A DNA stretch of 26,671 bases from CAYRUP01 sp964578975 (GCA_964578975.1 CAZOFA010000024.1:1-26671), one strand, 5' to 3'; positions 7,058 through 16,234 are shown, numbered from the stretch's first letter. The notes: generated by a model from the sequence alone, not told the origin. Numbers and translations are program-made.

Positions 7058-8098
7058 ATGAAAACACAACTCCTCATCACGTCTCACCACAAACAATATT
7101 CCGTTGATTTTACCGAAAGCAGCGAAAATTTATTAAAAGAACTAACCCAAACTAAAAATTCTCTCATCGTGATCGATGAAAATCTTTTGCCGTTGTATAG
7201 CGATATATGCAAAATCCTTCAATCACACAGTGATTGCTATTTTTTTTCTGCCACCGAACACAATAAATCATTAAGCGGTTTAGAATCGATCTTAAATTTT
7301 TTTCAGACCTCAAACGCAACGCGTGCCACGACGATCATTGCCATTGGGGGTGGAATTTTACACGATGTGGTTGCATTTGCCGCGCATATATTTTATCGCG
7401 GATTAAAATTAATTTTAGTGCCAACCACATTACTCGCAATGTGTGACAGTTGCATTGGCGGAAAATGCGGCGTGAATTTTCAACATTACAAAAATCAAAT
7501 CGGCGTGATTCATCCACCGGATCGCGTGATTATTTGGCCGGGTTTTTTAACGACATTGTCGCACGCGGATATTCGTTCTGGTTATGGAGAAATTCTAAAA
7601 TATACTTTACTTCATGATGCGAGCGCATACGAAAAATTCAAACAAAATTTATTTCGTGAAGGCTTTGCTCACGCGCCACTCATGGATTACATCCATCTTG
7701 GTTTATCCATCAAGAAAAAAATCGTTGAAGAAGATGAATTTGATCATGGCTCACGACGACTCTTAAATTTTGGTCATACATTTGGTCATGCATTAGAGCG
7801 CGCGACCAATTACGCGATTCCACACGGTGTCGCCGTTGCGCAAGGAATTGATATCGCCAATTATATTTCTTGGCAACAAGGTTTTATGCACCAAGAATTA
7901 TTTGAAGATGTTCATGCACTGATAGAAAAATATTTTTCACATGATGCGGATGTTGACCTAAATGAGATAATTAAAAATCTCAACAAAGATAAAAAAATGC
8001 TGGACGCTCAATTAAACCTGGTTTTAATGGAAAAAATCGGCAAATTCAAATCATGGCCAATGCAACTCAATAAAGTGTCATCTTATTTTAATGAATAA
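7058..8098 (+). CDS. AroB-family sugar-phosphate cyclase (3-dehydroquinate synthase-like)
   Basis: A 346-residue member of the dehydroquinate synthase fold. The NAD-binding GGG (97-99) and D103 are present, as are D130, K136, N140 and K145 of the substrate pocket, and the three expected metal ligands E178 (GYGEILKY), H240 (NFGHTFGHAL) and H256 (PHGVAVA). The enzyme should therefore be active. Several conserved AroB stretches differ: GGGILHDVVAF instead of the usual GGGVxGDxxGF, CDSCIGGKCGVNF instead of xDSSVGGKTAVN, and NQIGVIHPP after it. The GVNF...KNQ...HPP pattern is closer to what is seen in 2-epi-5-epi-valiolone synthase-type cyclases than in AroB. It could be a true AroB, but the product may be a different cyclitol. 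There is no aroK beside it and no clear ribosome site. It lies 80 bases before the GT41 gene. Confidence 0.75.
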   Translation: MKTQLLITSHHKQYSVDFTESSENLLKELTQTKNSLIVIDENLLPLYSDICKILQSHSDCYFFSATEHNKSLSGLESILNFFQTSNATRATTIIAIGGGILHDVVAFAAHIFYRGLKLILVPTTLLAMCDSCIGGKCGVNFQHYKNQIGVIHPPDRVIIWPGFLTTLSHADIRSGYGEILKYTLLHDASAYEKFKQNLFREGFAHAPLMDYIHLGLSIKKKIVEEDEFDHGSRRLLNFGHTFGHALERATNYAIPHGVAVAQGIDIANYISWQQGFMHQELFEDVHALIEKYFSHDADVDLNEIIKNLNKDKKMLDAQLNLVLMEKIGKFKSWPMQLNKVSSYFNE

Positions 8099-8178
8099 TC
8101 AATAGATTAAATCGAAAAAAACATTCGCTTGCTGTGTTGTATACTAATATTACGATCCATGCATTGTGTAGGTACAAC

Positions 8179-10464
8179 ATGAGCCCAAGTCGAAAGGGTT
8201 TCCTCAATTTTAGAATATCAATTCTATCGGATGAACAAGCATGTGAAATTTTTCAAAAATCCGTTGCTGACTATAATGGAGAACAATTATTTGATTTAGC
8301 AGCAAAAGCTATTCTACTTAACTATCCAAAAACAACAGCCAGCATATTGGCACTACCTGATTTATCGAAAAGATTGAATGTTGCAGAGCTAATCAATTTT
8401 TTATTCATGAATACTCAGGACGTGTATGGGACTATTTTAGAAAAATTAGTGAATAAGGACCCTGTCGCGCAGAAAGTGATATTAACGCATATTAATTTGG
8501 AAAATTGTTCAGATAGCACGTTAAGATTTTTTATCTTAGCTTTGCTGATAAATTTTGATAAAACCATTTTTTTAAAATGGATGGCATCCAGTCAACGCGA
8601 AAATGTAATAAATCAGATTAATGAATTAATCACAGAAATACTAGAGAATGAAAATCAAGGCCTCGATGCAATTGAGGCATTCAGTATGGTGATTGACGTT
8701 CTTGCAGAAAATAAATTTTACCTCTCAGCTATTTCAATCTTAGATAATTTATTACAGAACAATGATAAATTATCTTCCAATTTATATCTGATGAGATCAC
8801 GTTTGTATTTGTTCCTAGGAGAACATAAAATCAGTGAATCATTATTGTTAGATTTACCTTCGACGCCTGAAGTCTGTAATAAACTAGCAATTAATTCACT
8901 GTACGATGCAAATGCCAGTGCGGAAAAAATTTCTTTATATCATCATGAGGTTGCGAAAAAGATCTGTGAAAAAGCGCCACATTTTCAATTCAATACGAAT
9001 ACGATTGCTCATGATAAAAAATTAAATATAGGAATTTTAATGGAAGTGCTTAATCAAACGCATGCTGTGTTCTATTTTATGGCGCCTATATTGCAGGCTG
9101 ATCCCACAAAATATCAGCTTACTTTTTTTGATTGTTCAAAAACGCCATTTGAATCGACGGTGCAATATCTTGAAGAAAAAAAACATAAAGTGATTAACTG
9201 TTATAATATGACGGCAAGACAATTAGCCAAAAATATTCGCGATAAACAAATAGATGTTTTATTTGATTTAAGCGGTCACTTTGCTGATTTACCCGAATTG
9301 CGCATGAGTGTGTTCGCGGCGCATCCTGCACCTATTCAAATAACTTATATTGCTTATCCCAATACGACAGGACTACCACAAATGGATTATCGTTTGGTGG
9401 ATCATATTACCGATCCTATCGGTGCAACAGACCGATATTACTCGGAAGAATTACTCCGTTTAGATGGATCTTTTTTATGTTTTAAACCTGACTCAGAACA
9501 GTTGGAAGCAAAAACTCATCCAACAGCGCCTTCAACAGAAGAAAAGCAGGGATTCATCACTTTAGGTATTCTTAATAGTTCAACCAAATTAAGCGATGCA
9601 TTTCTCGTTGATTTAGGGGAGATGTTAAAACAAATACCAAACAGTCGACTCTGTTTTCAATATTTCAATCACTGGCAAGGCGTTGAAGTTGCTGAGCATT
9701 TATTAAATCGATTACAAACGCTAACAGATATTCCATTAGAAGAATTGAGAGCACGAGTTATTTTTCCGCCTGAACCAGAAAATCGTGTAGAGTGGATATC
9801 TAAGCAAATAGATATTGCGATTGATACCTATCCCTATAATGGAACTACAACAAATTTCGATTGTTTATTAGCAGGCGTTCCCATCGTGACACACACCGTA
9901 AAAAATCGACATGAAGCAAATGTAACAGCGAGTATTTTAACGCATCTCGGCAAACCCGAATGGATTACCGATAATTCTGAAAAATTTGTGCAAGGTGTGA
10001 AGGATTTAGCTGAAAATGTTGCGTTGCGAAAACAATTACGTGAGGGAGCTCAGTTGCGCACACAATTGTTAGCATCACCTTTATGCGATGTACAAAGTCA
10101 TCAAGAAAAGTTATGGCGCATCGTGCGAGAAAAATGGCATGATTTTTGCAATACAAAAAGTTTAAAAAAACAAATTGATCTCCCCAGTGTTGAATATTGG
10201 GAAAAATTATCCGATGAAGCATCGAGTCAGAAATTACAGCAGGAACATAAAATTAATAGCGATGAAATATACAAAATCGGGTTGTTGGCAATATTACAAA
10301 GTAAACCGTTGACGTTAGCCACCGTTTTTTCTCAATTGCCAGAGGGTTACTCAGTGGATCTCATGGAAACAGCTAGAGAATTAGGTGATGCAAAAATTCA
10401 AAGCTTGCTGGATAAAAAAACTTTACATGCAAGTCAGTCGAGTCGTCCTGGTGGTAAGACTTAA
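8179..10464 (+). CDS. SPINDLY/O-GlcNAc-transferase-like glycosyltransferase (GT41)
   Basis: A 761-residue soluble protein. Residues 1-270 are helical and TPR-like at best, with no clean TPR consensus. The catalytic region (about 280-640) looks like GT41: H295 at the place of the catalytic histidine (NQTHAVFYF), a DLSGH segment (363-367), the strongly conserved AYPNTTG...MDYRLVD stretch (393-409), YSEELLRL, K470 in NSSTKLSD (the likely nucleotide-sugar lysine) and DTYPYNGTTT (549-558), which binds the UDP pyrophosphate in relatives. A C-terminal tail of about 110 residues is unrecognised. Relatives add GlcNAc, glucose or fucose to proteins. The usual DFRxH before the histidine is replaced by LNQTH. 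The frame is open to a GTG at 8134, but ATG 8179 has AGGT five bases upstream and follows TATACT (8140-8145), so I chose it. Acceptor unknown. Confidence 0.85.
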   Translation: MSPSRKGFLNFRISILSDEQACEIFQKSVADYNGEQLFDLAAKAILLNYPKTTASILALPDLSKRLNVAELINFLFMNTQDVYGTILEKLVNKDPVAQKVILTHINLENCSDSTLRFFILALLINFDKTIFLKWMASSQRENVINQINELITEILENENQGLDAIEAFSMVIDVLAENKFYLSAISILDNLLQNNDKLSSNLYLMRSRLYLFLGEHKISESLLLDLPSTPEVCNKLAINSLYDANASAEKISLYHHEVAKKICEKAPHFQFNTNTIAHDKKLNIGILMEVLNQTHAVFYFMAPILQADPTKYQLTFFDCSKTPFESTVQYLEEKKHKVINCYNMTARQLAKNIRDKQIDVLFDLSGHFADLPELRMSVFAAHPAPIQITYIAYPNTTGLPQMDYRLVDHITDPIGATDRYYSEELLRLDGSFLCFKPDSEQLEAKTHPTAPSTEEKQGFITLGILNSSTKLSDAFLVDLGEMLKQIPNSRLCFQYFNHWQGVEVAEHLLNRLQTLTDIPLEELRARVIFPPEPENRVEWISKQIDIAIDTYPYNGTTTNFDCLLAGVPIVTHTVKNRHEANVTASILTHLGKPEWITDNSEKFVQGVKDLAENVALRKQLREGAQLRTQLLASPLCDVQSHQEKLWRIVREKWHDFCNTKSLKKQIDLPSVEYWEKLSDEASSQKLQQEHKINSDEIYKIGLLAILQSKPLTLATVFSQLPEGYSVDLMETARELGDAKIQSLLDKKTLHASQSSRPGGKT

Positions 10465-10517
10465 TAAGTATTATAATTGTTGGCAAATCCAATATTTATT
10501 AATTGAGAATGTTTCCC

Positions 10518-11411
10518 ATGCAAACACTTCCACGTTTATCCGCCGGTGATTTTGTTGAAATCATTGCCCCAGCTTCGCGTTGCACGGATGAGCAATTACA
10601 AAATCTCAAAGCTTTACTCACGTCCTGGCAATTAAACTGCATCGTCTCCGACAATATTTTTGGCGAAGATTTATTATGCGCGAATACCGATGAAATTCGT
10701 TTTAAATCATTATCACGTGCGCTAGAAAATCCTAAAACCAAAGCCATTATTTGTGCGCGCGGAGGGTATGGGTGTATGCGTTTGATTCCTGAGCTCACGA
10801 AGCTCACGCAACCTAAATCACCTAAATTATTTGTCGGTATGAGTGATATCACGGCGTTAAATTTATATTTACAGCAACAATGGGGTTGGCCCATTCTGCA
10901 TGGCGCACTATCAATCGATAAGTTTTCACCTGAATCCATTGCTGCGGCTAAATCAATTTTATTTGATGACATGAATCAAATGGAATTAACCGGCGTTCCG
11001 CTCAATGCGCTTGCCGAAAAAAATCAAACTGTGGAATCCACGATCACCGGTGGAAATTTATGTCTGGTGCAAGCCGGAATTGGCACCGCCTGGCAAATGG
11101 ATGCCAGTCATAAAATTATTTTTTTAGAAGAAATCAATGAGCGCGGTTATCGAGTCGATCGAATGCTTGAGCATTTAAGACAAGCAGGAATTTTTAAACA
11201 AGCGACGGCTATTTTGTTAGGTGATTTTCTGGGAGGAAATGAACCGGATGGCTCGACGTTGGTCGAAGCTGTGTTGCAACGATTCGCGAAAAATTGTCAG
11301 TTACCCGTGATAAAAATAACCGGCTTAGGTCACGGATTTACCAATTTTCCTTTACCACTTGGCACGCGAGTTAAATTGCAATTGGGAAAAACAATTAAGC
11401 TCACTTATTAA
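10518..11411 (+). CDS. ldcA: Muramoyltetrapeptide (LD-)carboxypeptidase
   Basis: A 297-residue cytoplasmic peptidase S66 enzyme that removes the terminal D-Ala from recycled murein tetrapeptides. The catalytic triad positions are visible: S109 in VGMSDIT, E204 in IFLEEINERGYRVDRML and H272 in GLGHG. The RGGYGCMRL motif (81-89) is also typical. In-frame starts exist at 10503 (TTG) and 10509 (ATG), but conserved sequence begins at MQTLPRLSAGDFVEIIAPAS and a weak GAGA lies upstream of 10518. It has no signal peptide, as expected. It may act in the same peptidoglycan-recycling path as DacA, encoded in the same window. TATAAT at 10472-10477 could be its -10 box, with no good -35. Confidence 0.93.
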   Translation: MQTLPRLSAGDFVEIIAPASRCTDEQLQNLKALLTSWQLNCIVSDNIFGEDLLCANTDEIRFKSLSRALENPKTKAIICARGGYGCMRLIPELTKLTQPKSPKLFVGMSDITALNLYLQQQWGWPILHGALSIDKFSPESIAAAKSILFDDMNQMELTGVPLNALAEKNQTVESTITGGNLCLVQAGIGTAWQMDASHKIIFLEEINERGYRVDRMLEHLRQAGIFKQATAILLGDFLGGNEPDGSTLVEAVLQRFAKNCQLPVIKITGLGHGFTNFPLPLGTRVKLQLGKTIKLTY

Positions 11412-11468
11412 TAAAACCTTAAGATGCTTTCTATAAAATCACTCTATAAAAAAAATGGAGTGCAGATC

Positions 11469-12404
11469 ATGTCTATTACACGTCATGCTAGAGTTGTTCG
11501 CGATTTAGAAAATCAAGGATTCAAACAACTGATTCAAACACCGTTACCCGATCCGAAAGTTTTACGCAAAATACAAGCGAATCCAAAATTAATCGACCAC
11601 CACAAAAAAAATGACGAACTGTATGCGTGTTTGCGGAATCTGGAAGCACAATCACCCAAATATTTTCGGAAAAATCTTTCTGATCTTATTGTCGCGATTG
11701 AAAAAATACACAAACTGATTAACTCTAACGATACAAGTAAACTGATTCCTGTGTCGCAATCAACTGAAATTGGCATTGTTAATCGCATGAGCCAACGTTT
11801 GTTTCTTAAAAATAATGAATTGTATTGGGTTCGGCATAATGATTTATTAAAGGCAGAAGAAAATATATTAAATGCTGAAAAAAATCATGAATCTTTTGAA
11901 ATGACGTTAACACCACAGCGTGCAACTACTTTTCGTGGCACTTTTGCTATTTTACTCAGCAGAGATAATTCCGGTTACTCATTAGAGCACAGAATTAATC
12001 GATCCGTTGGCGAGATTGCGGGTCATCCTTCTTTGGTTCATGGGCAAAACCAATCAGTCATTATTATCGGTGAAGAGTTTTTGAATGATGGAAAACATAA
12101 GCTCTCGTCTAATAAAACTGGTGGATTCCATCAGCTGGTGAAAGAGCATGATTTGACGCTAGATGACCAGAGGGCAATCATGAATTTTTGTTTACATGGT
12201 TTAGGAAATGTTTTTTATGGAGTTCAACTGGCAAAGGGTTGGGTAGATGAAGTTGCTTATAAAAAAGCACGTGATGCTGCAGGGGTGAATGAGGAGAGCA
12301 CACCATTGACAAAATTCAACTTGGTTGCGGAGAAACAGTCCAAAATGATGTCTCAATTATCTGCGCCGCCAATGCATTCTGCTCCGGTGCAAAAAAAACC
12401 TTGA
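11469..12404 (+). CDS. Unrecognised 311-residue soluble protein
   Basis: I do not recognise this protein. It has no signal peptide and no membrane segment. The N-terminal half (about 1-130) is helical and rich in Lys, Asn and Leu. The middle and C-terminal part (about 145-265) contains a more globular segment with TTFRGTFAILLSRD, HPSLVHGQNQSVIIIGEEFL and LDDQRAIMNFCLHGLGNVFYG. The tail is Pro/Ser/Lys rich (SAPPMHSAPVQKKP). The frame is open 15 codons further up, but ATG 11469 has GGAG eight bases upstream. It follows ldcA by 57 bases and could be co-transcribed. In a Legionellales host such orphan soluble proteins are sometimes secreted effectors; nothing in the sequence proves this here. Confidence 0.75.
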   Translation: MSITRHARVVRDLENQGFKQLIQTPLPDPKVLRKIQANPKLIDHHKKNDELYACLRNLEAQSPKYFRKNLSDLIVAIEKIHKLINSNDTSKLIPVSQSTEIGIVNRMSQRLFLKNNELYWVRHNDLLKAEENILNAEKNHESFEMTLTPQRATTFRGTFAILLSRDNSGYSLEHRINRSVGEIAGHPSLVHGQNQSVIIIGEEFLNDGKHKLSSNKTGGFHQLVKEHDLTLDDQRAIMNFCLHGLGNVFYGVQLAKGWVDEVAYKKARDAAGVNEESTPLTKFNLVAEKQSKMMSQLSAPPMHSAPVQKKP

Positions 12405-12416
12405 GCGTCGTCACGT

Positions 12417-12485
12417 GTCATTCCCGCGCAGGCGGGAATCTATTTGCAATTTATCACGATGGATTCCCGCCTGCGCGGGAATGAC
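12417..12485. repeat. Perfect 24-bp inverted repeat, GTCATTCCCGCG family
   Basis: The arms at 12417-12440 and 12462-12485 are exact reverse complements with a 21-base loop. Each begins or ends GTCATT/AATGAC and contains CCCGCGCAGGCGGG, itself a near palindrome. It lies between two convergent genes, so the RNA hairpin may serve as a two-way terminator or block exonucleases. Relatives are at 39-54 and 22366-22428. Confidence 0.9.
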
Positions 12486-12535
12486 AATAAAGGAGCAAGA
12501 AGGACGACATTGAGAAAATGCGGTGAATAATTACC

Positions 12536-13648
12536 TCACGCAAAATACTTTTCAATCGTTTTGAGCACATAATTAATCTGCTCATGCGTCATCGCCGGCC
12601 AACTCGGAAGATTAATGCCGCGACTGCCAATGGATTCCGCAATCGGATGTTTCTCATGCTCTGCATGATACATCGACATTAAGTGCGCGGGATAAAACAC
12701 CGGGCGTGTTTCAATACCGGCATTTTTTAACTGCGTGCGTAATGGATCGCGATGTTTTGCTTCATGCAATAAGATAGAACACATCCAAAACGAATGACGC
12801 ACATTTCCGATTTCCTCATGACAGATAAGCGGTAAATGTTTTAAAGCGGATTGATAACGTTGCGCGAGTTCACGTTTTTTTAATAAAATCTCGTCAATTT
12901 GTTCGAGTTGCGCGAGACCAATCGCCGCGCAGATGTTTGTCATGCGATAGTTATAACCAATTTCATCATGCCAATACTGCAAAGTGGTGGCTGCACCTTG
13001 ATTTTTTAAATGTGCTGCACGGGCATAAATGGTTTGATCATTCATAATCACCATGCCGCCTTCACCGGTCGTGATGGTTTTATTTCCGAAAAAACTAAAC
13101 GTCGCAACATCACCAAATGTTCCAACATGTTGTCCCGCAAAATATGTGCCAAATGCTTCGGCACAATCTTCAATGAGCAATAAATTTTTTTCTTTGGCAA
13201 TTGCTGTTAACGCGTGCATATCACATGGATGTCCATACAAATGCACAGCCATAATCGCCCGTGTTTTTGCCGTGATTTTGCGGCGCACATCAGCTGGATC
13301 GATTTGCCAAGTATCCGCGATCGAATCGACAAATACCGGCACGGCACCTGCTTGGATAATCGTATTGACTGATGCGACATACGTTAATGTCGGCACAATA
13401 ATTTCATCACCTGGTTTGATATCGATTGCCAACAAAGCAAGATGCAAGGCGACCGTGCCATTACACACGGAAGTTGCAAACGGTGATTTTACATATCGCG
13501 CAAACTTTTCTTCAAAGCGATTGATAAATTGACCTTTGGATGAAATCCAACTCGAATCGAGACATTGATTCACATACAATTTTTCATTGCCGTGCAAATA
13601 CGGTTGATATACAGGAATTTGAATCGTTGGGATCAGTGTCTCAGCCAT
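12536..13648 (-). CDS. per: GDP-perosamine synthase (DegT/DnrJ/EryC1 aminotransferase)
   Basis: A 370-residue PLP-dependent sugar aminotransferase. It should convert GDP-4-keto-6-deoxymannose (from Gmd) plus glutamate to GDP-perosamine, a precursor of O-antigen or capsule. The PLP lysine is K190 in FSFFGNKTITTGEGGM, and the conserved LIEDCAEAFGT segment carries D161. The opening IPVYQPYLHGNEKLYVNQCLDSSW and the closing RGINLPSWP segment closely recall Vibrio cholerae RfbE (perosamine synthase). It starts 6 bases after the gmd stop. The neighbour gmd fixes the likely substrate; the alternative is a related 4-aminotransferase acting on another ketosugar. Last gene of the GDP-mannose operon. Confidence 0.9.
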   Translation of the reverse strand: MAETLIPTIQIPVYQPYLHGNEKLYVNQCLDSSWISSKGQFINRFEEKFARYVKSPFATSVCNGTVALHLALLAIDIKPGDEIIVPTLTYVASVNTIIQAGAVPVFVDSIADTWQIDPADVRRKITAKTRAIMAVHLYGHPCDMHALTAIAKEKNLLLIEDCAEAFGTYFAGQHVGTFGDVATFSFFGNKTITTGEGGMVIMNDQTIYARAAHLKNQGAATTLQYWHDEIGYNYRMTNICAAIGLAQLEQIDEILLKKRELAQRYQSALKHLPLICHEEIGNVRHSFWMCSILLHEAKHRDPLRTQLKNAGIETRPVFYPAHLMSMYHAEHEKHPIAESIGSRGINLPSWPAMTHEQINYVLKTIEKYFA

Positions 13649-13654
13649 GATGTT

Positions 13655-14746
13655 TTACTCGTTATAAGAAAAATATTTGTGTCCATGTTGTGCGACTAAA
13701 TCATCGCGTTGTGCATCTTGAAAATCGGCACGCACCATTTCAGTCACGAGTGATTGAAAACTGGTTTTGGGTGACCATCCTAATTTTTGTTTTGCTTTTG
13801 AAGGATCACCTAATAATGTTTCGACTTCAGACGGTCTAAAATAACGCGGATCGATTTCAATAATGCATTTACCGGTTTTTGCATCATACGCTTTTTCATC
13901 GACATCTTTTCCACGCCATTCGAGTGTCATATCGAGTTCTGCTGCTGCTAACGTTGCAAATTCGCGTACGCTATGTTGTTCGCCCGTGGCAATTACAAAA
14001 TCTTCAGGGGTTTTTTGTTGTAACATCAGCCATTGCATTTCTACATAATCACGCGCGTGTCCCCAATCGCGTAGCGCCGAGACATTGCCGAGATATAAAC
14101 GATCTTGCAAACCCATTTTAATGCGTGCAAGCCCGCGCGTAATTTTTCGTGTGACAAACGTTTCACCGCGTACCGGCGATTCATGATTGAAAAGAATGCC
14201 ATTGCAAGCAAACATGTCATACGCTTCACGATAATTGACGACAATCCAGTATGCATACAATTTTGCAACTGCATAAGGTGAACGTGGATAAAAAGGTGTG
14301 GTTTCTTTTTGCGGCGTTTCTTGCACTAAACCATATAATTCTGATGTTGCTGCTTGATAAAAACGTGTGTCTTTCTCTAATCCTAAAATTCGCATCGCTT
14401 CTAACAGACGTAATGTACCTAATGCATCGGAATTCGCGGTGTATTCTGGTTCATGAAAAGAAACGGCCACATGACTTTGTGCGGCTAAATTATAAATTTC
14501 TTCAGGGCGCACTTTTTCAATCACGCGCGTCAAGCTCAACGAATCAGTTAAATCGCCATAATGCAAAAACATGCGGCAACCTTTTTCGTGCGGATCTTGA
14601 TAAAGATGATCAATTCGATCGGTGTTAAACAGTGAACTGCGTCGTCGAATGCCGTGAACTTCATAACCTTTATTCAAAAGAAATTCCGCCAGATAAGCGC
14701 CATCTTGTCCTGTAATACCTGTGATTAAAGCAACTTTCTTTTTCAT
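13655..14746 (-). CDS. gmd: GDP-mannose 4,6-dehydratase
   Basis: A short-chain dehydrogenase/reductase enzyme of 363 residues that makes GDP-4-keto-6-deoxy-D-mannose from GDP-mannose. The NADP-binding GITGQDG motif is at 10-16; the catalytic residues are T134 and E136 in ATSELYG and Y158-X3-K162 in SPYAVAKLY. The RRRSS stretch (35-39), which contacts the cofactor in the family, is present. ATG 14746 has GGAG five bases upstream; a TTG one codon earlier is not needed. It lies 21 bases after the manC stop and supplies the adjoining perosamine synthase. No GDP-fucose synthase (fcl/wcaG) is present in the window, so the product goes to perosamine rather than fucose as far as this locus shows. Confidence 0.96.
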   Translation of the reverse strand: MKKKVALITGITGQDGAYLAEFLLNKGYEVHGIRRRSSLFNTDRIDHLYQDPHEKGCRMFLHYGDLTDSLSLTRVIEKVRPEEIYNLAAQSHVAVSFHEPEYTANSDALGTLRLLEAMRILGLEKDTRFYQAATSELYGLVQETPQKETTPFYPRSPYAVAKLYAYWIVVNYREAYDMFACNGILFNHESPVRGETFVTRKITRGLARIKMGLQDRLYLGNVSALRDWGHARDYVEMQWLMLQQKTPEDFVIATGEQHSVREFATLAAAELDMTLEWRGKDVDEKAYDAKTGKCIIEIDPRYFRPSEVETLLGDPSKAKQKLGWSPKTSFQSLVTEMVRADFQDAQRDDLVAQHGHKYFSYNE

Positions 14747-14767
14747 CAAAACTCCAACTCTAAAATT

Positions 14768-16234
14768 TTAAGAAATTCGTCCATATTTATCTTCAAATCT
14801 GACGATGTCATCTTCGCCGAGATAATCGCCGCTTTGCACTTCCACAATGACGAGATCAAGTTTGCCCGGATTTTCGAGACGATGTTGATGACCCGCCGGA
14901 ATAAATGTGGATTCATTTGCATTTACTAAAAATTGACGTTCACCATTCACGACTTTCGCGGTGCCTGAAACGACAATCCAATGTTCGCTGCGATGGTAAT
15001 GCATTTGTAACGAGAGTGAAGCACCTGGTTTCACTTTAATGCGTTTAATTTTAAAATTTTCACCTTCATCCAGCACCGTGTATGAGCCCCAAGGACGATG
15101 TACTTCACGATGTAATTTAACCACTTCATGATCGGATTTTTTTAAATGCTGCACGATGTGTTTCACGTCTTGCGCGCGATTGCGATTGGCCACGAGCAAT
15201 GCATCTGGCATATCCACAATTACTAAATTCTCTATACCGACAGTCCCAATAATGCGATCACTGCCATGGATATAGCAATTTTGGGTATCATGCAAAACAT
15301 TTTCACCGATCACGCGATTACCAAAATGATCGGGTTCCACTAATTCACTTAATGCGGTCCACGATCCAATGTCACTCCAACCTAAATCACACGTGACAAC
15401 AGCCACACGATTGGATTTTTCCATGAGCGAATAATCGATCGAAATATTCGGCGCGCGTGCGAATGATTCACCATCCAGCTCAATATAATGAGAAGTGGTT
15501 TTCGGTGTGTTAATCAAAGATTCTTTCACCACATTCAGTACGTCTGGTGCGTGATTATTCATTTCATTCAACAAGGATCCGATGCTGAAACAAAACATCC
15601 CTGAATTCCAAAAATGTTTTCCAGAGGTCAAATAAGTTTGGGCGGTTTCTGTATTAGGTTTTTCAACAAAACGCAACACACGATGGGTTGAAATGTCGTG
15701 ATGTTTTTTTTCGTGAAAAAATTCGTGTTGCGCATCAATTTCAAGATAACCGTAACCGGTTTCCGCTGTATTCGGTTTAATGCCGAAGGTGACCAGATAA
15801 TTTTCTGTGGCAAGCTGTACGGCGTGATTGATCGCTTCAATAAATGAATGTTGATTTTGAATCAAGTGATCCGCAGGTAATATGAGCAAAATGGTGTTTT
15901 CATCATAAAGATCTGCTAAATGCAAAGCGGCGGCTGCGATGGCCGGCGCGGTATTGCGACCACTGGGTTCTAAAATATAGGATGTTTTGATATCAGAATT
16001 CAGTGCGCGATATTCATCTTGCGTATGAAAAAATACTTCACGATTAGTGACAGTCAGAATTTCTTTAATGTGAGGGGCGGCTGCCGCGCGTAAAAATGTT
16101 TTTTGTAATAAACTTTGCCCATCCGCAAGTTTAATAAAAGGCTTCGGGTGCGCTTCGCGTGAGAGTGGCCACAATCGACTACCCGCACCACCGGAAATAA
16201 TAACGGGGACAAGAGAATGACATCCTGATTTCAT
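14768..16234 (-). CDS. manC: Mannose-1-phosphate guanylyltransferase / mannose-6-phosphate isomerase
   Basis: A bifunctional 488-residue enzyme of the ManC/AlgA/XanB type. The N-terminal nucleotidyltransferase (about 8-340) has the GGAGSRLWPLSR signature (15-26) and FVEKP (189-193). The C-terminal cupin isomerase part (about 370-485) has RPWGSY (380-385), LQMHYHRSEHW (409-419) with metal-binding histidines, and a conserved tail QSGDYLGEDDIVRFEDKYGR. It makes GDP-mannose from fructose-6-phosphate together with a phosphomannomutase; no manB/algC gene is in the window. It sits 79 bases after the GT4 gene and before gmd in the same operon. Confidence 0.95.
   Translation of the reverse strand: MKSGCHSLVPVIISGGAGSRLWPLSREAHPKPFIKLADGQSLLQKTFLRAAAAPHIKEILTVTNREVFFHTQDEYRALNSDIKTSYILEPSGRNTAPAIAAAALHLADLYDENTILLILPADHLIQNQHSFIEAINHAVQLATENYLVTFGIKPNTAETGYGYLEIDAQHEFFHEKKHHDISTHRVLRFVEKPNTETAQTYLTSGKHFWNSGMFCFSIGSLLNEMNNHAPDVLNVVKESLINTPKTTSHYIELDGESFARAPNISIDYSLMEKSNRVAVVTCDLGWSDIGSWTALSELVEPDHFGNRVIGENVLHDTQNCYIHGSDRIIGTVGIENLVIVDMPDALLVANRNRAQDVKHIVQHLKKSDHEVVKLHREVHRPWGSYTVLDEGENFKIKRIKVKPGASLSLQMHYHRSEHWIVVSGTAKVVNGERQFLVNANESTFIPAGHQHRLENPGKLDLVIVEVQSGDYLGEDDIVRFEDKYGRIS

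Noticed and set aside
12417..12485. Palindrome considered as a CRISPR repeat
   Set aside because: There is only one inverted pair, with no regularly spaced direct repeats and no cas genes in the window.
14251..14628. 125-residue plus-strand open frame inside gmd
   Set aside because: It lies antisense to highly conserved gmd sequence and has no recognisable features or ribosome site.
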